A stretch of DNA of 64,000 nt from Streptomyces sp. AM 2-1-1 (GTDB lineage Bacteria > Actinomycetota > Actinomycetes > Streptomycetales > Streptomycetaceae). The position numbers and the translations under genes were made by a program. The notes under the pieces are model-generated. The model was not told where the DNA came from. It worked only from the letters and a program-made list of their open reading frames with translations, and ran no database searches. The first letter of the stretch is position 1. The number at the start of each line of letters is the position of its first letter. Shown here piece after piece: positions 47,426 through 55,994 of this stretch. The stretch is taken from contig NZ_CP119147.1 in NCBI RefSeq assembly GCF_029167645.1, positions 6,652,501 through 6,716,500 of the forward strand, in the 5' to 3' direction.

Positions 47426-47801
47426 GGCTCGGCTTTCCTCGGGGGATCGGTCAGGACGGTGGTGCGCGGCGTCGGCGGACTCCACCCCGTCCCGGTGTGG
47501 CGACGAAGCCAACGGCGCCCGGGGACGGAGCGGCATGAGAAAGCGGACACCGCCCGGCAGGCTCGGGCGGTGTCCCACAGTAGCCGTCGCCGTACTGCTG
47601 CCGGTCAGGGCCGTCCTCCCGCCGGCCCGGGTGTGTGCGGCGCCGGGGGGAGGCGGTCGTGGTGCGGGCGTGCGTCCCCGGGCCCGCGACGGCCCCTGAC
47701 GGCCCCTGCCGGCCGGGAGGCTAGCCGGCGCACCCGCGGTGCCCGCCGGCTCGTCCGTGCCCGGCCCTTCGTCCCCGCCCCGCCGCCACACGGGAGACCA
47801 C
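47426..47801. other. intergenic region, no gene seen
   Basis: These 376 nt lie between two minus-strand genes. They are very GC-rich with many short self-complementary stretches around 47610-47720, but no single convincing terminator. Confidence 0.5.
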
Positions 47802-48374
47802 TCACCGCGCGACGGAGCCCCGGTGCGACTCCGCTTCCGAGACCTGGTGCAGGGTGCGCCCGGTCCGGGCCGACCGCGCGTGATAGGGATCCGGGGTGCC
47901 GGGCCGGTCCCGTACCGCCTGTTCGTCCTTGGCCTTGATCAGCAGCCACGCCTCCTGGCCCCGGCCGCCTTCCTCCTGGCCCGTACGGAACCTGATGAGC
48001 GCGAATTCGCCCCGCAGTTTCTCGCCGGAGAGCCGGAACGTCGCGTGCCCGCGCTCCAGCGACTCCGCGAACGGAACCCGGGTCCCCCGCTCGTCGTGGC
48101 CGAGCGGCTCGTAGGTGCCCTGGTCCCAGACGATGACGGTGCCGCTGCCGTACTCACCCGGCGGGATCACCCCTTCGAAGTCGCGGTGCTCCAGCGCGTG
48201 GTCCTCCGTGGGGACGGCCAGCCGCCGGTCGCGGGGGTTGTCGGAAGGGCCCTGCGGCACCGCCCAGGACCGCAGGACGCCGTCGACCTCCAGCCGGAAG
48301 TCGAAGTGCATGCGCCGTGCCTCGTGGATCTGCACGACGAAGCGCGGCGGGCGCGGTGCGGATTCGTCCTTCAT
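47802..48374 (-). CDS. stand-alone DNA ligase D 3'-phosphoesterase domain protein
   Basis: A 190-residue protein made up almost entirely of the LigD PE domain: FVVQIHEARRMHFDFRLEVDGVLRSWAVPQGPS near the N-terminus (His and Asp of the active site), HALEHRDFEGVIPPGEYGSGTVIVWDQG in the middle and a WLLIKAKDEQA end. PE domains remove 3'-phosphate or 3'-ribonucleotide ends during Ku-dependent non-homologous end joining. In many bacteria the domain is fused to ligase and polymerase; here it stands alone, with neither ku nor a ligase in the window. Good ribosome-binding site GGAGGGAG. Confidence 0.92.
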   Translation of the reverse strand: MKDESAPRPPRFVVQIHEARRMHFDFRLEVDGVLRSWAVPQGPSDNPRDRRLAVPTEDHALEHRDFEGVIPPGEYGSGTVIVWDQGTYEPLGHDERGTRVPFAESLERGHATFRLSGEKLRGEFALIRFRTGQEEGGRGQEAWLLIKAKDEQAVRDRPGTPDPYHARSARTGRTLHQVSEAESHRGSVAR

Positions 48375-48514
48375 GCCGGGCTCCCTCCGTCGTCCCCGAA
48401 GTCGGCCGTTTCACTTCTCTGTGCCGTGCCCTTCCTCCACTGTGCGGCCCCGCACGGGCCGCCGCACGGCGGGCGGTACCCCCCCACGCCCGACAAGCGG
48501 ACCGGGCACCGCAA

Positions 48515-48520
48515 TAACAT
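48515..48520 (+). promoter_or_regulatory. -10-like box TAACAT, leaderless start of aldo/keto reductase
   Basis: TAACAT lies 7 nt upstream of ATG 48528, and a GACA-containing -35-like stretch lies at 48490-48495. No ribosome-binding site is present, so the transcript probably starts at the ATG. Confidence 0.4.
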
Positions 48521-48527
48521 GATCTGC

Positions 48528-49511
48528 ATGGAACAACGCACTCTCGGCAGGACCGGCCGTGACGTATCGGTCGTAGGACAGGGAACCTGGCAGCTCGGAG
48601 GGGACTGGGGCGACGTCGACGAGCAGGACGCCCACGCCGTACTCGACGCCGCCGTCACGTCGGGTGTCACCTTCTTCGACACCGCGGACGTCTACGGCGA
48701 CGGCCGCAGCGAACAGCTCATCGGCCGCTACCTCAAGGACCGGCCGGACGCCGGTGTCTTCGTCGCCACCAAGATGGGCCGCCGCGCAGCCCAGGTGCCG
48801 GAGAACTACGTCCTTGACAACTTCCGTGCGTGGAACGACCGTTCGCGCGCCAACCTGGGGGTCGACACCCTCGACCTCGTCCAGCTGCACTGCCCGCCCA
48901 CCAGCGTCTACGCGAGCGACGCCGTCTTCGACGCCCTCGACACCCTGGTCGCGGAGGAGCGGATCGCCGCCTACGGGGTGAGCGTCGAGACCTGCGAGGA
49001 GGCGCTCGCCGCCCTCGCACGCCCCGGTGTGGCCAGCGTGCAGATCATCCTCAACCCGTTCCGTCTGAAGCCGCTGGAGAAGGTCCTCCCGGCCGCACTC
49101 GCCGCCGGTGTGGGCATCATCGCCCGCGTGCCGCTCGCCTCCGGCCTGCTCTCCGGCCGGTACACGGCCGACACCGTCTTCGCCCCGGAGGACCACCGGA
49201 CGTTCAACCGTCACGGCGAGGCGTTCGACCAGGGCGAGACCTTCTCCGGCATCGACTACACGACCGGGATCGAGGCCGCCGCCGAATTCTCCGGTCTCGC
49301 TCCCGAGGGCGCCACCCCCGCCCAGACCGCCTTGCGCTGGATCATCCAGCAGCCCGGGGTCACCAGCGTCATCCCGGGGGCGCGGTCCGTGGACCAGGCC
49401 CGCGCCAACGCGGCCGCCGCCGGACTCGCCCCGCTGCCGCAACCGACCCTGGACGCGGTGCGCGACCTCTACGACCGCCGCATCCGCGCGGGTGTGCACG
49501 ACCGCTGGTAG
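48528..49511 (+). CDS. aldo/keto reductase
   Basis: The 327-residue AKR superfamily protein has TLGRTGRDVSVVGQGTWQLGG, the catalytic Asp and Tyr in FFDTADVYGDGRSE, Lys in ATKMGR and His in LVQLHCPP, with the C-terminal TPAQTALRWIIQQPGVTSVIPGA cofactor-binding region. It reduces aldehydes or ketones with NADPH; substrate unknown. ATG 48528 is chosen because it gives the usual N-terminus and sits 7 nt after a -10-like box. ATG 48519 would overlap that box. The gene converges with the kinase gene. Confidence 0.9.
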   Translation: MEQRTLGRTGRDVSVVGQGTWQLGGDWGDVDEQDAHAVLDAAVTSGVTFFDTADVYGDGRSEQLIGRYLKDRPDAGVFVATKMGRRAAQVPENYVLDNFRAWNDRSRANLGVDTLDLVQLHCPPTSVYASDAVFDALDTLVAEERIAAYGVSVETCEEALAALARPGVASVQIILNPFRLKPLEKVLPAALAAGVGIIARVPLASGLLSGRYTADTVFAPEDHRTFNRHGEAFDQGETFSGIDYTTGIEAAAEFSGLAPEGATPAQTALRWIIQQPGVTSVIPGARSVDQARANAAAAGLAPLPQPTLDAVRDLYDRRIRAGVHDRW

Positions 49512-49556
49512 CCCGGCCCCGCCGGAGCGGGTCCGGGACGGAGCCGCGGCGACCGC

Positions 49557-50921
49557 TCAGTCGTCCTCGCCGTCCCCGCGGTTCTTCCCTTTCCCGTGGT
49601 CCTCTCCCTCTCCGCGGCTCTCCCCGTCCTCGTCGCCGTTCCCCTGCCCGCCCTGGGCGTCGGACGCGGCGGGGGCGGGGGAACCCTCGCCCTGCGGGGT
49701 GACGCCCTGGGAGGCGCCGGTCCCCGGTGTCACGACGGAACCGGAGCCGGAATCAGGACCGAAGATCACCGTGCCGAGATAGACCGCCACCACGAACGCG
49801 ATCGAGCCCGCCACCGCGCTGGCTACCCGGGGTCGCCGCCGGATGGCCTCGCTCGCGGCGAGTCTGCGGCCGCCGGACTTCGCCGCGCCCCGGCCCGCCG
49901 CGCGGCTTCCGGCACGTCCGGTGGTGCGGCTCCCGGTGTGGCTTCCCGCGCGGTTTCCGGCTCGGGGGGCCGCCCTGTTCACCGGTGGCGCGGCCCGTCG
50001 GCGCCCCCCGGACTGGGCGGTCCGGTGGCCCGGGCCGCCCCCGTCGGCGGAGAAACTCGCCGGGGCGCCGGAGCGCGGACCTCCGCCCACCGTGCCGCGC
50101 GGCTCACGGACCCCGCGCCACGCCTCCGTACGGAACCAGTCGGCCACTTCCTGCGCGGTCGGCCGCTCCTCGGGCTTCTTGGCGAGGAGGCTCAGCAGGT
50201 ACGTGTCGAAGGCCGGCGAGATGTCGACCCCCTGCTCCCGCAGCGGCACCGGAGGAGTGTCGACATGCTGATAAAGCGTGGCGGTGGAGGTGTCCGAGCG
50301 GAACGGCGGGCGGCCCAGCAGCAGGTGGTAGATGACGCAGCCCAGCGAGTACATGTCGGAGTCCGCCCCGGCCGTCCGGCCGAGCGCCCGCTCCGGAGCC
50401 AGGTACAGGCTCGTGCCCACGATCTGGCCGGCCGTCGTCAGCGCCGTCGACGGATCGTCGACGAACTGGGCTATGCCGAAGTCCCCGATCTTCACGGAGC
50501 CCTCCGCGTCCAGCATGAGGTTGCCCGGTTTGATGTCCCGGTGCACCACACCCTGCCGGTGGGCGGCGGCGAGCCCGGCCGCCGCGTCGCCCGCGATCCG
50601 CGCCACCTGCTCGGGGTGGACGCTCTCCTGCGCCTCCAGCAGGTCGCCGAGACTGCGTCCCTCGACCAGCTCCATCACCAGGTAGAGGCGGTCCTCCCAG
50701 GTGCCGAAGTCGAAGACCGCCACCAGGTGCGGATGGCTCAGCCGGGCGGCCGTCTGCGCCTCCAGCCGGAACCGTGCGGTGGAAGAGGAGTCGGCCCGGT
50801 CCCCCAGGAGCAGCTTGACGGCGACGGCGCGGCCGAGGACCTCGTCCGTGGCCCGCCACACCTCGCCCATGCCGCCGCGCCCGATGGGGGACACCAACCG
50901 GTACCGATCAGCTACCAGCAC
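49557..50921 (-). CDS. PknB-type serine/threonine protein kinase, membrane-anchored
   Basis: The 454-residue protein has an N-terminal kinase domain (about 1-265): GRGGMGEVW glycine loop, AVKLLLG Lys, GVVHRDIKPGN, GDFGIAQ and YLAPERA. A Gly/Arg/Ser-rich linker of about 90 residues follows, then one membrane helix near residue 370 (VAGSIAFVVAVYLGTVIFG) and a short extracellular tail rich in Gly, Glu, Asp and Lys. No PASTA or other sensor domain is visible, so the input is unknown. The start is the GTG at 50921 (VLVADRYRL). Confidence 0.92.
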   Translation of the reverse strand: MLVADRYRLVSPIGRGGMGEVWRATDEVLGRAVAVKLLLGDRADSSSTARFRLEAQTAARLSHPHLVAVFDFGTWEDRLYLVMELVEGRSLGDLLEAQESVHPEQVARIAGDAAAGLAAAHRQGVVHRDIKPGNLMLDAEGSVKIGDFGIAQFVDDPSTALTTAGQIVGTSLYLAPERALGRTAGADSDMYSLGCVIYHLLLGRPPFRSDTSTATLYQHVDTPPVPLREQGVDISPAFDTYLLSLLAKKPEERPTAQEVADWFRTEAWRGVREPRGTVGGGPRSGAPASFSADGGGPGHRTAQSGGRRRAAPPVNRAAPRAGNRAGSHTGSRTTGRAGSRAAGRGAAKSGGRRLAASEAIRRRPRVASAVAGSIAFVVAVYLGTVIFGPDSGSGSVVTPGTGASQGVTPQGEGSPAPAASDAQGGQGNGDEDGESRGEGEDHGKGKNRGDGEDD

Positions 50922-51247
50922 CTGTACACCAATCTCGAATTGTGGCCCGTTGCGTCAGCCGGGGCGACGCTCGGGTCATGCTCACGAGGAGCGGGACGGG
51001 GCGGGGCTCGCGGCGATGATCAGGATATCTGTCCGGTGGACGTGATGTTACGGCCGGTCAGTTCCGCTGCCGCCCCGGACTCCTGGCCGTCACCGGGGCC
51101 GGGCGAGAGGGGCCCGCAGCGGCGCCCAGGGCGGTAAGTGCCCGGCGCCGGCGGCACGTTCGGCCCGCGCGGTCGGGGCGGCCGGGGCGGCCGTCCGGCA
51201 CCGGGCCCCTCCCCGGCGGCCCGGGTCCGGCCCTGCGGGGCCGGCGC
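50922..51247. other. intergenic region, no gene seen
   Basis: These 326 nt lie between the Lrp gene and the kinase gene, both on the minus strand. The sequence near 50925-51050 is less GC-rich and likely contains the kinase promoter. No clear hexamers. Confidence 0.5.
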
Positions 51248-51730
51248 TCAGCCGCGTACGGCGAGGGTCCTCCCCACGGCCTCCACCAGGGGCAGCATCC
51301 GGTGGGGCACCCGCTCGCGCAGTGCCACCTCGGTCCGCGTCCGCACCACCCCGGGCAACTGGATGAGCCGTTGGATCACGTCCTCCAGATGACCGTTGTC
51401 CCGCGCCACGACCCGCGTCAGGAGATCCCCGCCGCCGGTGGTCGAGAACGCCTCGATGATCTCCGGAACCTCCGCCAATGCGTCCCCCACCTCGTCCAGG
51501 CGCCCTTGCGTGACCTCCAGGTGGACGAAGGCGAGCACCGGATGCCCCAGGGCCGCGGGGGAGAGGGCAGGGCCGGTACCGGTGATCACACCGTCCCGTT
51601 CCAGCCGGTCGAGCCGGGCCTGGAGGGTGCCCCGGGCCACGCCCAGAATGCGGGCGTACTCCCGGGCGCTGGTGCGCGGCTGCTCGATGAGGAGCCGCAG
51701 GATACGGGTGTCGAGGGCGTCCACCGCCAC
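51248..51730 (-). CDS. Lrp/AsnC-family transcriptional regulator
   Basis: The 160-residue protein has an N-terminal winged helix-turn-helix (LDTRILRLLIEQPRTSAREYARILGVARGTLQARLDRLERDGVI pattern) and a C-terminal RAM/AsnC ligand-binding domain (GHPVLAFVHLEV... AFSTTGGGDLLTRVVARDNGHLEDVI). Lrp-type proteins respond to amino acids or related small molecules and often control a neighbouring divergent gene, here the DUF1963-type gene at 51998; that link is inference. Start GTG 51730; GTG 51724 is an alternative. Confidence 0.9.
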   Translation of the reverse strand: MAVDALDTRILRLLIEQPRTSAREYARILGVARGTLQARLDRLERDGVITGTGPALSPAALGHPVLAFVHLEVTQGRLDEVGDALAEVPEIIEAFSTTGGGDLLTRVVARDNGHLEDVIQRLIQLPGVVRTRTEVALRERVPHRMLPLVEAVGRTLAVRG

Positions 51731-51985
51731 GGTGCGTCAGCCTCTTCTCGGGGTCGCGTACGCGCACCGGGCCTCTCCCGGTACGCCGGTCGGATGGTAA
51801 CGGGAAACGCCCGGTGCACTGGGCCGACGGCCTGGTGGACCCGCGCCGGCCGGACAACACCCTCCGGCCGGGCGAGCTGACATGTGCTCCGCTCCCACCG
51901 TGCCCTCCGGTGTTCCTGGCGACGGGTACCGCCCCGGCGTCCGCCGTCACCGGGGCCCGCGTCCGCCCGGCGACGGCGCGTCCGC

Positions 51986-51991
51986 TACCGT
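51986..51991 (+). promoter_or_regulatory. -10-like box TACCGT, leaderless start of the DUF1963 gene
   Basis: TACCGT ends 6 nt before ATG 51998, with no ribosome-binding site, matching a leaderless arrangement. Confidence 0.35.
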
Positions 51992-51997
51992 CCGCGC

Positions 51998-52858
51998 ATG
52001 ACAACTGAGACGGGGGACCGCTTCGGTCCCTTCCGTGAGGAGGCCGACGCCAGGGGCATACCGGCCGACGACGTGGAGCGATGGCTCGGCATGGCCCGTC
52101 CCTGCGTGACGTTGACCCGGGCCGACGAGGCCGGGCCGGTGGCGGGACGGTTCGGCGGCCCCCTGTTGCTTCCGGCCGAGATCCCTGACCCCGGCCACCC
52201 CCTCGTCGCCTCCGTCGATCTGGCCGCCCTCCCGGCCGGTGCGACCGATCTGCCCCTGCCGCCCGACGGCCACTTGCTCTTCTTCGCCCTGCCGGACCCC
52301 GACGCCGACCACTCCATGGGTCAGGTGGTCCATGTCCCGGCGGGCGCGGCGACGGTGCGACGGGACCCTGATGCGTGGAACGCCGCACGGAACGCCGAGG
52401 ACGAGGCGCTGTGCGCGAGCTACCCCGAGGGCCCTCTGCGCGCCGTGCCCGATGTGTCGCTCCCGTACCACCAGTTCGTTCTCCTCCCCGGCGAGCAGGA
52501 CGCCGAGTACCTGCCCGGCCACCCCCTCTGCTCGGACCTCGTCGAGGTCTGGGAGGACACCGAGGAGAGCATCGCCCAGGCGGGGCCGTTCCGGATCGGG
52601 GGGTACGCGGACGAGGAGGCCGTCGAGTTCGACCCGGTGGACATCGCCGCGGAGGCCGCCGCGCGTGCGGTGGCGGCGGGCCGTTTCGAGGGGCCGGTCC
52701 CGGCCGATGCCGCCGACTGGGTACTCCTCGCCGACTGGTCCTCGGGCAGGCACGTGCGCGGTCGGGAGGGTTCCACCGTCCACTGGGTGATCCCACGCGA
52801 GGATCTGGCGGCGCGCCGCTTCGAGCGTGTCTTCGCCACCGTCTTCTGGAACCCCTGA
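51998..52858 (+). CDS. DUF1963 (YwqG-like) protein
   Basis: The 286-residue protein resembles the YwqG/DUF1963 family: GRFGGPLLLPAEIPDPGHPLVASVDLAAL, a LPPDGHLLFFALPDP segment, SLPYHQFVLLP, RIGGYADEE and a terminal WVLLADWSS region. The family has a beta-rich fold of unknown function and is common in Streptomyces. The ATG at 51998 gives the expected N-terminus; the longer frame upstream is not supported. Confidence 0.75.
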   Translation: MTTETGDRFGPFREEADARGIPADDVERWLGMARPCVTLTRADEAGPVAGRFGGPLLLPAEIPDPGHPLVASVDLAALPAGATDLPLPPDGHLLFFALPDPDADHSMGQVVHVPAGAATVRRDPDAWNAARNAEDEALCASYPEGPLRAVPDVSLPYHQFVLLPGEQDAEYLPGHPLCSDLVEVWEDTEESIAQAGPFRIGGYADEEAVEFDPVDIAAEAAARAVAAGRFEGPVPADAADWVLLADWSSGRHVRGREGSTVHWVIPREDLAARRFERVFATVFWNP

Positions 52859-52969
52859 CGGCCCCGCCGGCCCCCGGGCGGCCCTCTCCTCCCGGACGGC
52901 CGTCGGCGGTCCGCGGCGGCCCGTGCCGACGGAGGGAAACGCGCACGCGTACGAGGACGGAGCGATGGA

Positions 52970-53356
52970 ATGGCGGAACTGAGCACCACGGTGACCTGGG
53001 TCGACGCGCGCGGGAGACTGCCCAGGACCGGTGTGCCCGTCGCGGTGGCGATCACCGGGCGCTACCCGGCCGGGAACGGCGACGCCGACGCGCGCGGTGA
53101 GGAGTTCTGGCTGGTGACGACGGCCTACTTCACCGATCGGCACCAGGCGGAGGACGCGGTGACCCACCGCGACTGTTTCGTGGACTCCGACGGTGTCGTC
53201 CGCTTCGCCCACGCGCCCGGCGGCGTGGACGGCGCGGAAAGGGTGACGCACTGGGCGCGGCTGCCCACCCTGCCGGGAGGAGCGGAGCATTTCCTCTTCG
53301 GGGACGAGGTGGGGCCGGCTCTGCGCCGCGCCGCGGAGGCCCGTACCGGAAACTGA
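52970..53356 (+). CDS. hypothetical protein
   Basis: A 128-residue acidic protein with no recognised domain. It starts MAELSTTVTWVDARGRLP and contains GEEFWLVTTAYFTDRHQAEDA and WARLPTLPGGAEHF. GAGGACGG lies upstream of the ATG. Codon bias fits a real gene. It sits 111 nt after the DUF1963 gene and may be co-transcribed. It is superficially like small DUF551-type proteins, but this is not certain. Confidence 0.65.
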   Translation: MAELSTTVTWVDARGRLPRTGVPVAVAITGRYPAGNGDADARGEEFWLVTTAYFTDRHQAEDAVTHRDCFVDSDGVVRFAHAPGGVDGAERVTHWARLPTLPGGAEHFLFGDEVGPALRRAAEARTGN

Positions 53357-53440
53357 CGGCGGCCGACGGAAGACACGCGTGTGCGCCGGTTCTCCCGGGA
53401 TGGTCCGTTGGCTCTGCCAGGGAAGAACGCAAAGCGGACA

Positions 53441-53461
53441 GGGTGGGCCATTGGCCCACCC
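53441..53461. promoter_or_regulatory. perfect palindrome upstream of the FUSC gene
   Basis: Arms GGGTGGGCCA and TGGCCCACCC flank a single T. The site lies 41 nt upstream of the FUSC start and 84 nt after the preceding stop, so it could be a repressor operator or, with an 8-bp stem and 5-nt loop, a terminator. A second, weaker pair ACCATC / GATGGT (53478-53498) sits next to the start codon. Confidence 0.5.
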
Positions 53462-53502
53462 GCATCGGACGATGTTGAACCATCAGCCGCTCGGATGGTG
53501 AG

Positions 53503-55104
53503 ATGGGCAGGTCGATGGCGCTGCGGATCCCCTGGGATCTCTGCGGCGCCTTTCTCATGTCCGCGGAGATGCGCGCGAAAGGGCGGGGCACGTTGCTGAG
53601 GAGAGTCTTCGTCGCGAGGGATCCGGAGTGGATCCGGCTGCGGTTCGCATCCCGTGCCGTGGTCGGCATCGGACTCGCCGTCCTGCTGTGCTGGGCCACG
53701 GGGCACTCCCTGACGGCTGTCGTCGCCGGTGGTCTGGCCGCACTGCTCGCGCTCTTCACGGTGACCGATGCGACGGTGCGCGGGCAGGCGGTGACGACCG
53801 CGCTGCTTCCCGCCGCCGGTCTCCCGGTGCTCACGCTCGCGGCTCTGCTGCACGATGTGCCCGTCGGGCGCGACCTGGCGTTTCTCGCCGTCGTGGGGGC
53901 GGGGGTCTACGCGCGGCGGTGGGGTCCCCGCGGGCATTCCCTGGGCGTCTTCGGTTTCATGGCCTACTTCTCCGCCCAGTTCCTGCACGCCGTGCCCGGC
54001 CGGCTCCCCGACCTGTACGGAAGCGTGCTGCTGTCCCTCGTCGCGTCCTCAGCCGTGCGGTTCGGGGTGTGGTGCTACGAGCGGCGGCTCGCGGTACCCG
54101 TGGCAGTCGTCCTCCCCGCCGGGACGACGGGGCTCGGGCGCGTCACGACGCGGCAGGCCGTGCAGGCGACGTTGGCCGCCGGCTTCGCACTCGCGGCCGG
54201 ACAGGTGCTGTCGGACCAGCGCTGGTACTGGGCGGTGGGAGCCACCTGGTGGGTGTTCGTCGCCACCACCTCGCGCGGGGAGACGGTGGTCCGGAGCTTC
54301 CGACGCGTGCTGGGGACGGTGCTCGGCATCGGGATCGGGTTCGCCGTCGCCGTACCGCTGCACGCGTCCCCCCCGGCGGCGGCGGTGGTCGTCACGCTGA
54401 GCGTCTTCGGGATCTTCTACACCGCCGCCGTCTCGTACACCTGGATGATGATCGCGGTGACCGCCCTGGCGAGCATGCTCTACGGGCTGCTGGGCGTGCT
54501 CGACCCGGCGCTCCTCGTCCTGCGCGTGGGTGAGACGGCCGTCGGCGCGCTGGGCGCCGTCCTCGCCGTGCTGTTCGTCCTCCCGGTGACCACCCACGCG
54601 GTGACCGACGCGTGGGTGGCACGGGCCCTGCGCTGCGTGCACGCCTGTACCGCGGAGGCCGCCGCCCGCCTCGCGGGCGCCCCGGACGCCGACCCGGCCC
54701 CGCTGGTGGGCGAACTGGAGGCGATCCTCGGCCGGGTGCGGCTCTCGCTGGCGCCGCTCGTGCACCCGCTCAGCCCGCTGAGCGCACGCAAGGGGCGGGC
54801 ACGCGAGGTGCTCGCCCTGCTGGACGGCTGTGCCCGTGAGGTACGCGGACTCGCCTCCGTCGCCGCCGACCCCGAGGCCTCGCACGACGCGCGGCTCGCC
54901 GCCGCCTGCTGGCGGGTGGAAGCGGCCGTCGAGGCGCTCACCGGTCCGCCGGCCGCCGAAGGGCGCCACCGGCACGCGGAACCGGCCGCACCGGGGACGC
55001 CGGGCACCGAGCCGGTTTTCGCCCACCTCCACGCACTGGAGCAGACCCTCCTCGAACTCGCCGTCCCGCTGCGCCGGGCCGACCGGATCCCCATGAGCGC
55101 CTGA
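53503..55104 (+). CDS. FUSC-family membrane protein (aromatic acid/fusaric acid exporter-like)
   Basis: The 533-residue protein has two blocks of membrane helices: residues about 50-180 (for example AVVGIGLAVLLCWATGHSLTAVVAGGLAALLALF) and 215-355 (RVLGTVLGIGIGFAVAVPL, AVVVTLSVFGIFYTAAVSYTWMMIA, VGALGAVLAVLFVLPV). A cytoplasmic helical region occupies 360-533. The WWVFVATTSRGETVVRSFRRVLGTVLG stretch matches the FUSC second-half signature. Relatives export aromatic carboxylates or related toxic compounds; substrate unknown. The palindrome upstream may be its operator. Confidence 0.85.
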   Translation: MGRSMALRIPWDLCGAFLMSAEMRAKGRGTLLRRVFVARDPEWIRLRFASRAVVGIGLAVLLCWATGHSLTAVVAGGLAALLALFTVTDATVRGQAVTTALLPAAGLPVLTLAALLHDVPVGRDLAFLAVVGAGVYARRWGPRGHSLGVFGFMAYFSAQFLHAVPGRLPDLYGSVLLSLVASSAVRFGVWCYERRLAVPVAVVLPAGTTGLGRVTTRQAVQATLAAGFALAAGQVLSDQRWYWAVGATWWVFVATTSRGETVVRSFRRVLGTVLGIGIGFAVAVPLHASPPAAAVVVTLSVFGIFYTAAVSYTWMMIAVTALASMLYGLLGVLDPALLVLRVGETAVGALGAVLAVLFVLPVTTHAVTDAWVARALRCVHACTAEAAARLAGAPDADPAPLVGELEAILGRVRLSLAPLVHPLSPLSARKGRAREVLALLDGCAREVRGLASVAADPEASHDARLAAACWRVEAAVEALTGPPAAEGRHRHAEPAAPGTPGTEPVFAHLHALEQTLLELAVPLRRADRIPMSA

Positions 55105-55161
55105 ACCACGCCGCCGCGAGGGCCGCGGCCGCCATCCCCCTCGGAACCCCCGGACGGCCCC

Positions 55162-55167
55162 TAATCT
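55162..55167 (+). promoter_or_regulatory. -10-like box TAATCT, leaderless start of the VOC gene
   Basis: TAATCT ends 7 nt before ATG 55175 and there is no ribosome-binding site between. Confidence 0.4.
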
Positions 55168-55174
55168 GTCCGCC

Positions 55175-55585
55175 ATGGACATCACCATTCACACGAGCGT
55201 CCTCCCGCACGAGGACCCGGACGCTTCTCTCGCCTTCTACCGCGACGTCCTCGGCTTCGAGGTGCGCGCCGACGTCGGGCAGGGTGCGATGCGCTGGATC
55301 ACGGTGGGTCCGCCGGGCCGGCCGGGTACGTCCCTCCTGCTGGCCCCGCCCGCCGTCGACCCGGGGATCACGGACGCCGAACGCCGCACCGTCGCCGAGA
55401 TGATGGCCAAGGGGACCTACGGCTGGATCCTGCTCGCCACCCCCGATCTGGACGCGGTCTTCGAGAAGGCACGGGCACAGGACGCCGAGGTGGTCCAGGA
55501 ACCGACGGAGCAGCCGTACGGAGTCCGCGACTGCGCCTTCCGCGACCCCGCGGGCAACCTGGTCCGCATCCAGCAGGCCGACTGA
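55175..55585 (+). CDS. VOC-family (glyoxalase/bleomycin-resistance fold) protein
   Basis: The 136-residue protein has two betaalphabetabetabeta modules of the vicinal-oxygen-chelate fold: DPDASLAFYRDVLGFEVRADVG near the N-terminus and DLDAVFEKARAQDAEVVQEPTEQPYGVRDCAFRDPAGNLVRI at the C-terminus. Members include glyoxalases, dioxygenases and drug-binding proteins; the exact role is not predictable. Confidence 0.9.
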   Translation: MDITIHTSVLPHEDPDASLAFYRDVLGFEVRADVGQGAMRWITVGPPGRPGTSLLLAPPAVDPGITDAERRTVAEMMAKGTYGWILLATPDLDAVFEKARAQDAEVVQEPTEQPYGVRDCAFRDPAGNLVRIQQAD

Positions 55586-55994
55586 GCCGGCGGGACACCG
55601 GCGCTCCCACGGACCATCGGCGCGGTTCCCCGTACACCCTCGGCCCCGTCGTCGAAGAACGCGGCGGGGACGAGCCCTTCGACGACGGCCCGGAAACCTC
55701 CGCGAGCGGGCGCTCGGCCTCCCGCACCGCGACCTCGGTGAACGGTGGCTGCACGAAACAGTCCGGTGGCTGCACGAAGCAGTCGCAGTCACCGGCGGAA
55801 CACCGCCCCCACCCCTTCGTACGCGTCACGGGCAGGCGGCCTGGTCGACCCGGCGCAGCACGCCCCACGGCCGTCCCCGCCACCGGTCGGGCCCGCCGCC
55901 CCGCCCTCCCGGCCGAAGACGCCTGCTACGGTCGGCCGGGCGGACCGCACGGCCCGCCACCGAATCACCAGGTACGGGCAAGAGGGGTAGCGCG
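55586..55994. other. intergenic region with a short tandem repeat, possible gene remnant
   Basis: These 409 nt hold no convincing gene. A frame with an ATG near 55738 would encode an 86-residue Pro/Arg-rich peptide, which I do not support. A 21-bp tandem repeat is present at 55743-55784. The stretch 55640-55790 has fairly protein-like composition in one frame and may be the decayed end of a gene. GAGGGG before 55995 is the ribosome-binding site of the next gene. Confidence 0.4.
55743..55784. repeat. 21-bp tandem duplication
   Basis: CGGTGGCTGCACGAAACAGTC-type unit (55743-55763), repeated at 55764-55784 with one mismatch. No known function. Confidence 0.8.

Noticed and set aside
47739..48527. 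Long N-terminal extension of the aldo/keto reductase frame
   Set aside because: It runs antisense through the LigD-PE gene and is Pro/Arg-rich; the AKR domain starts at 48528.
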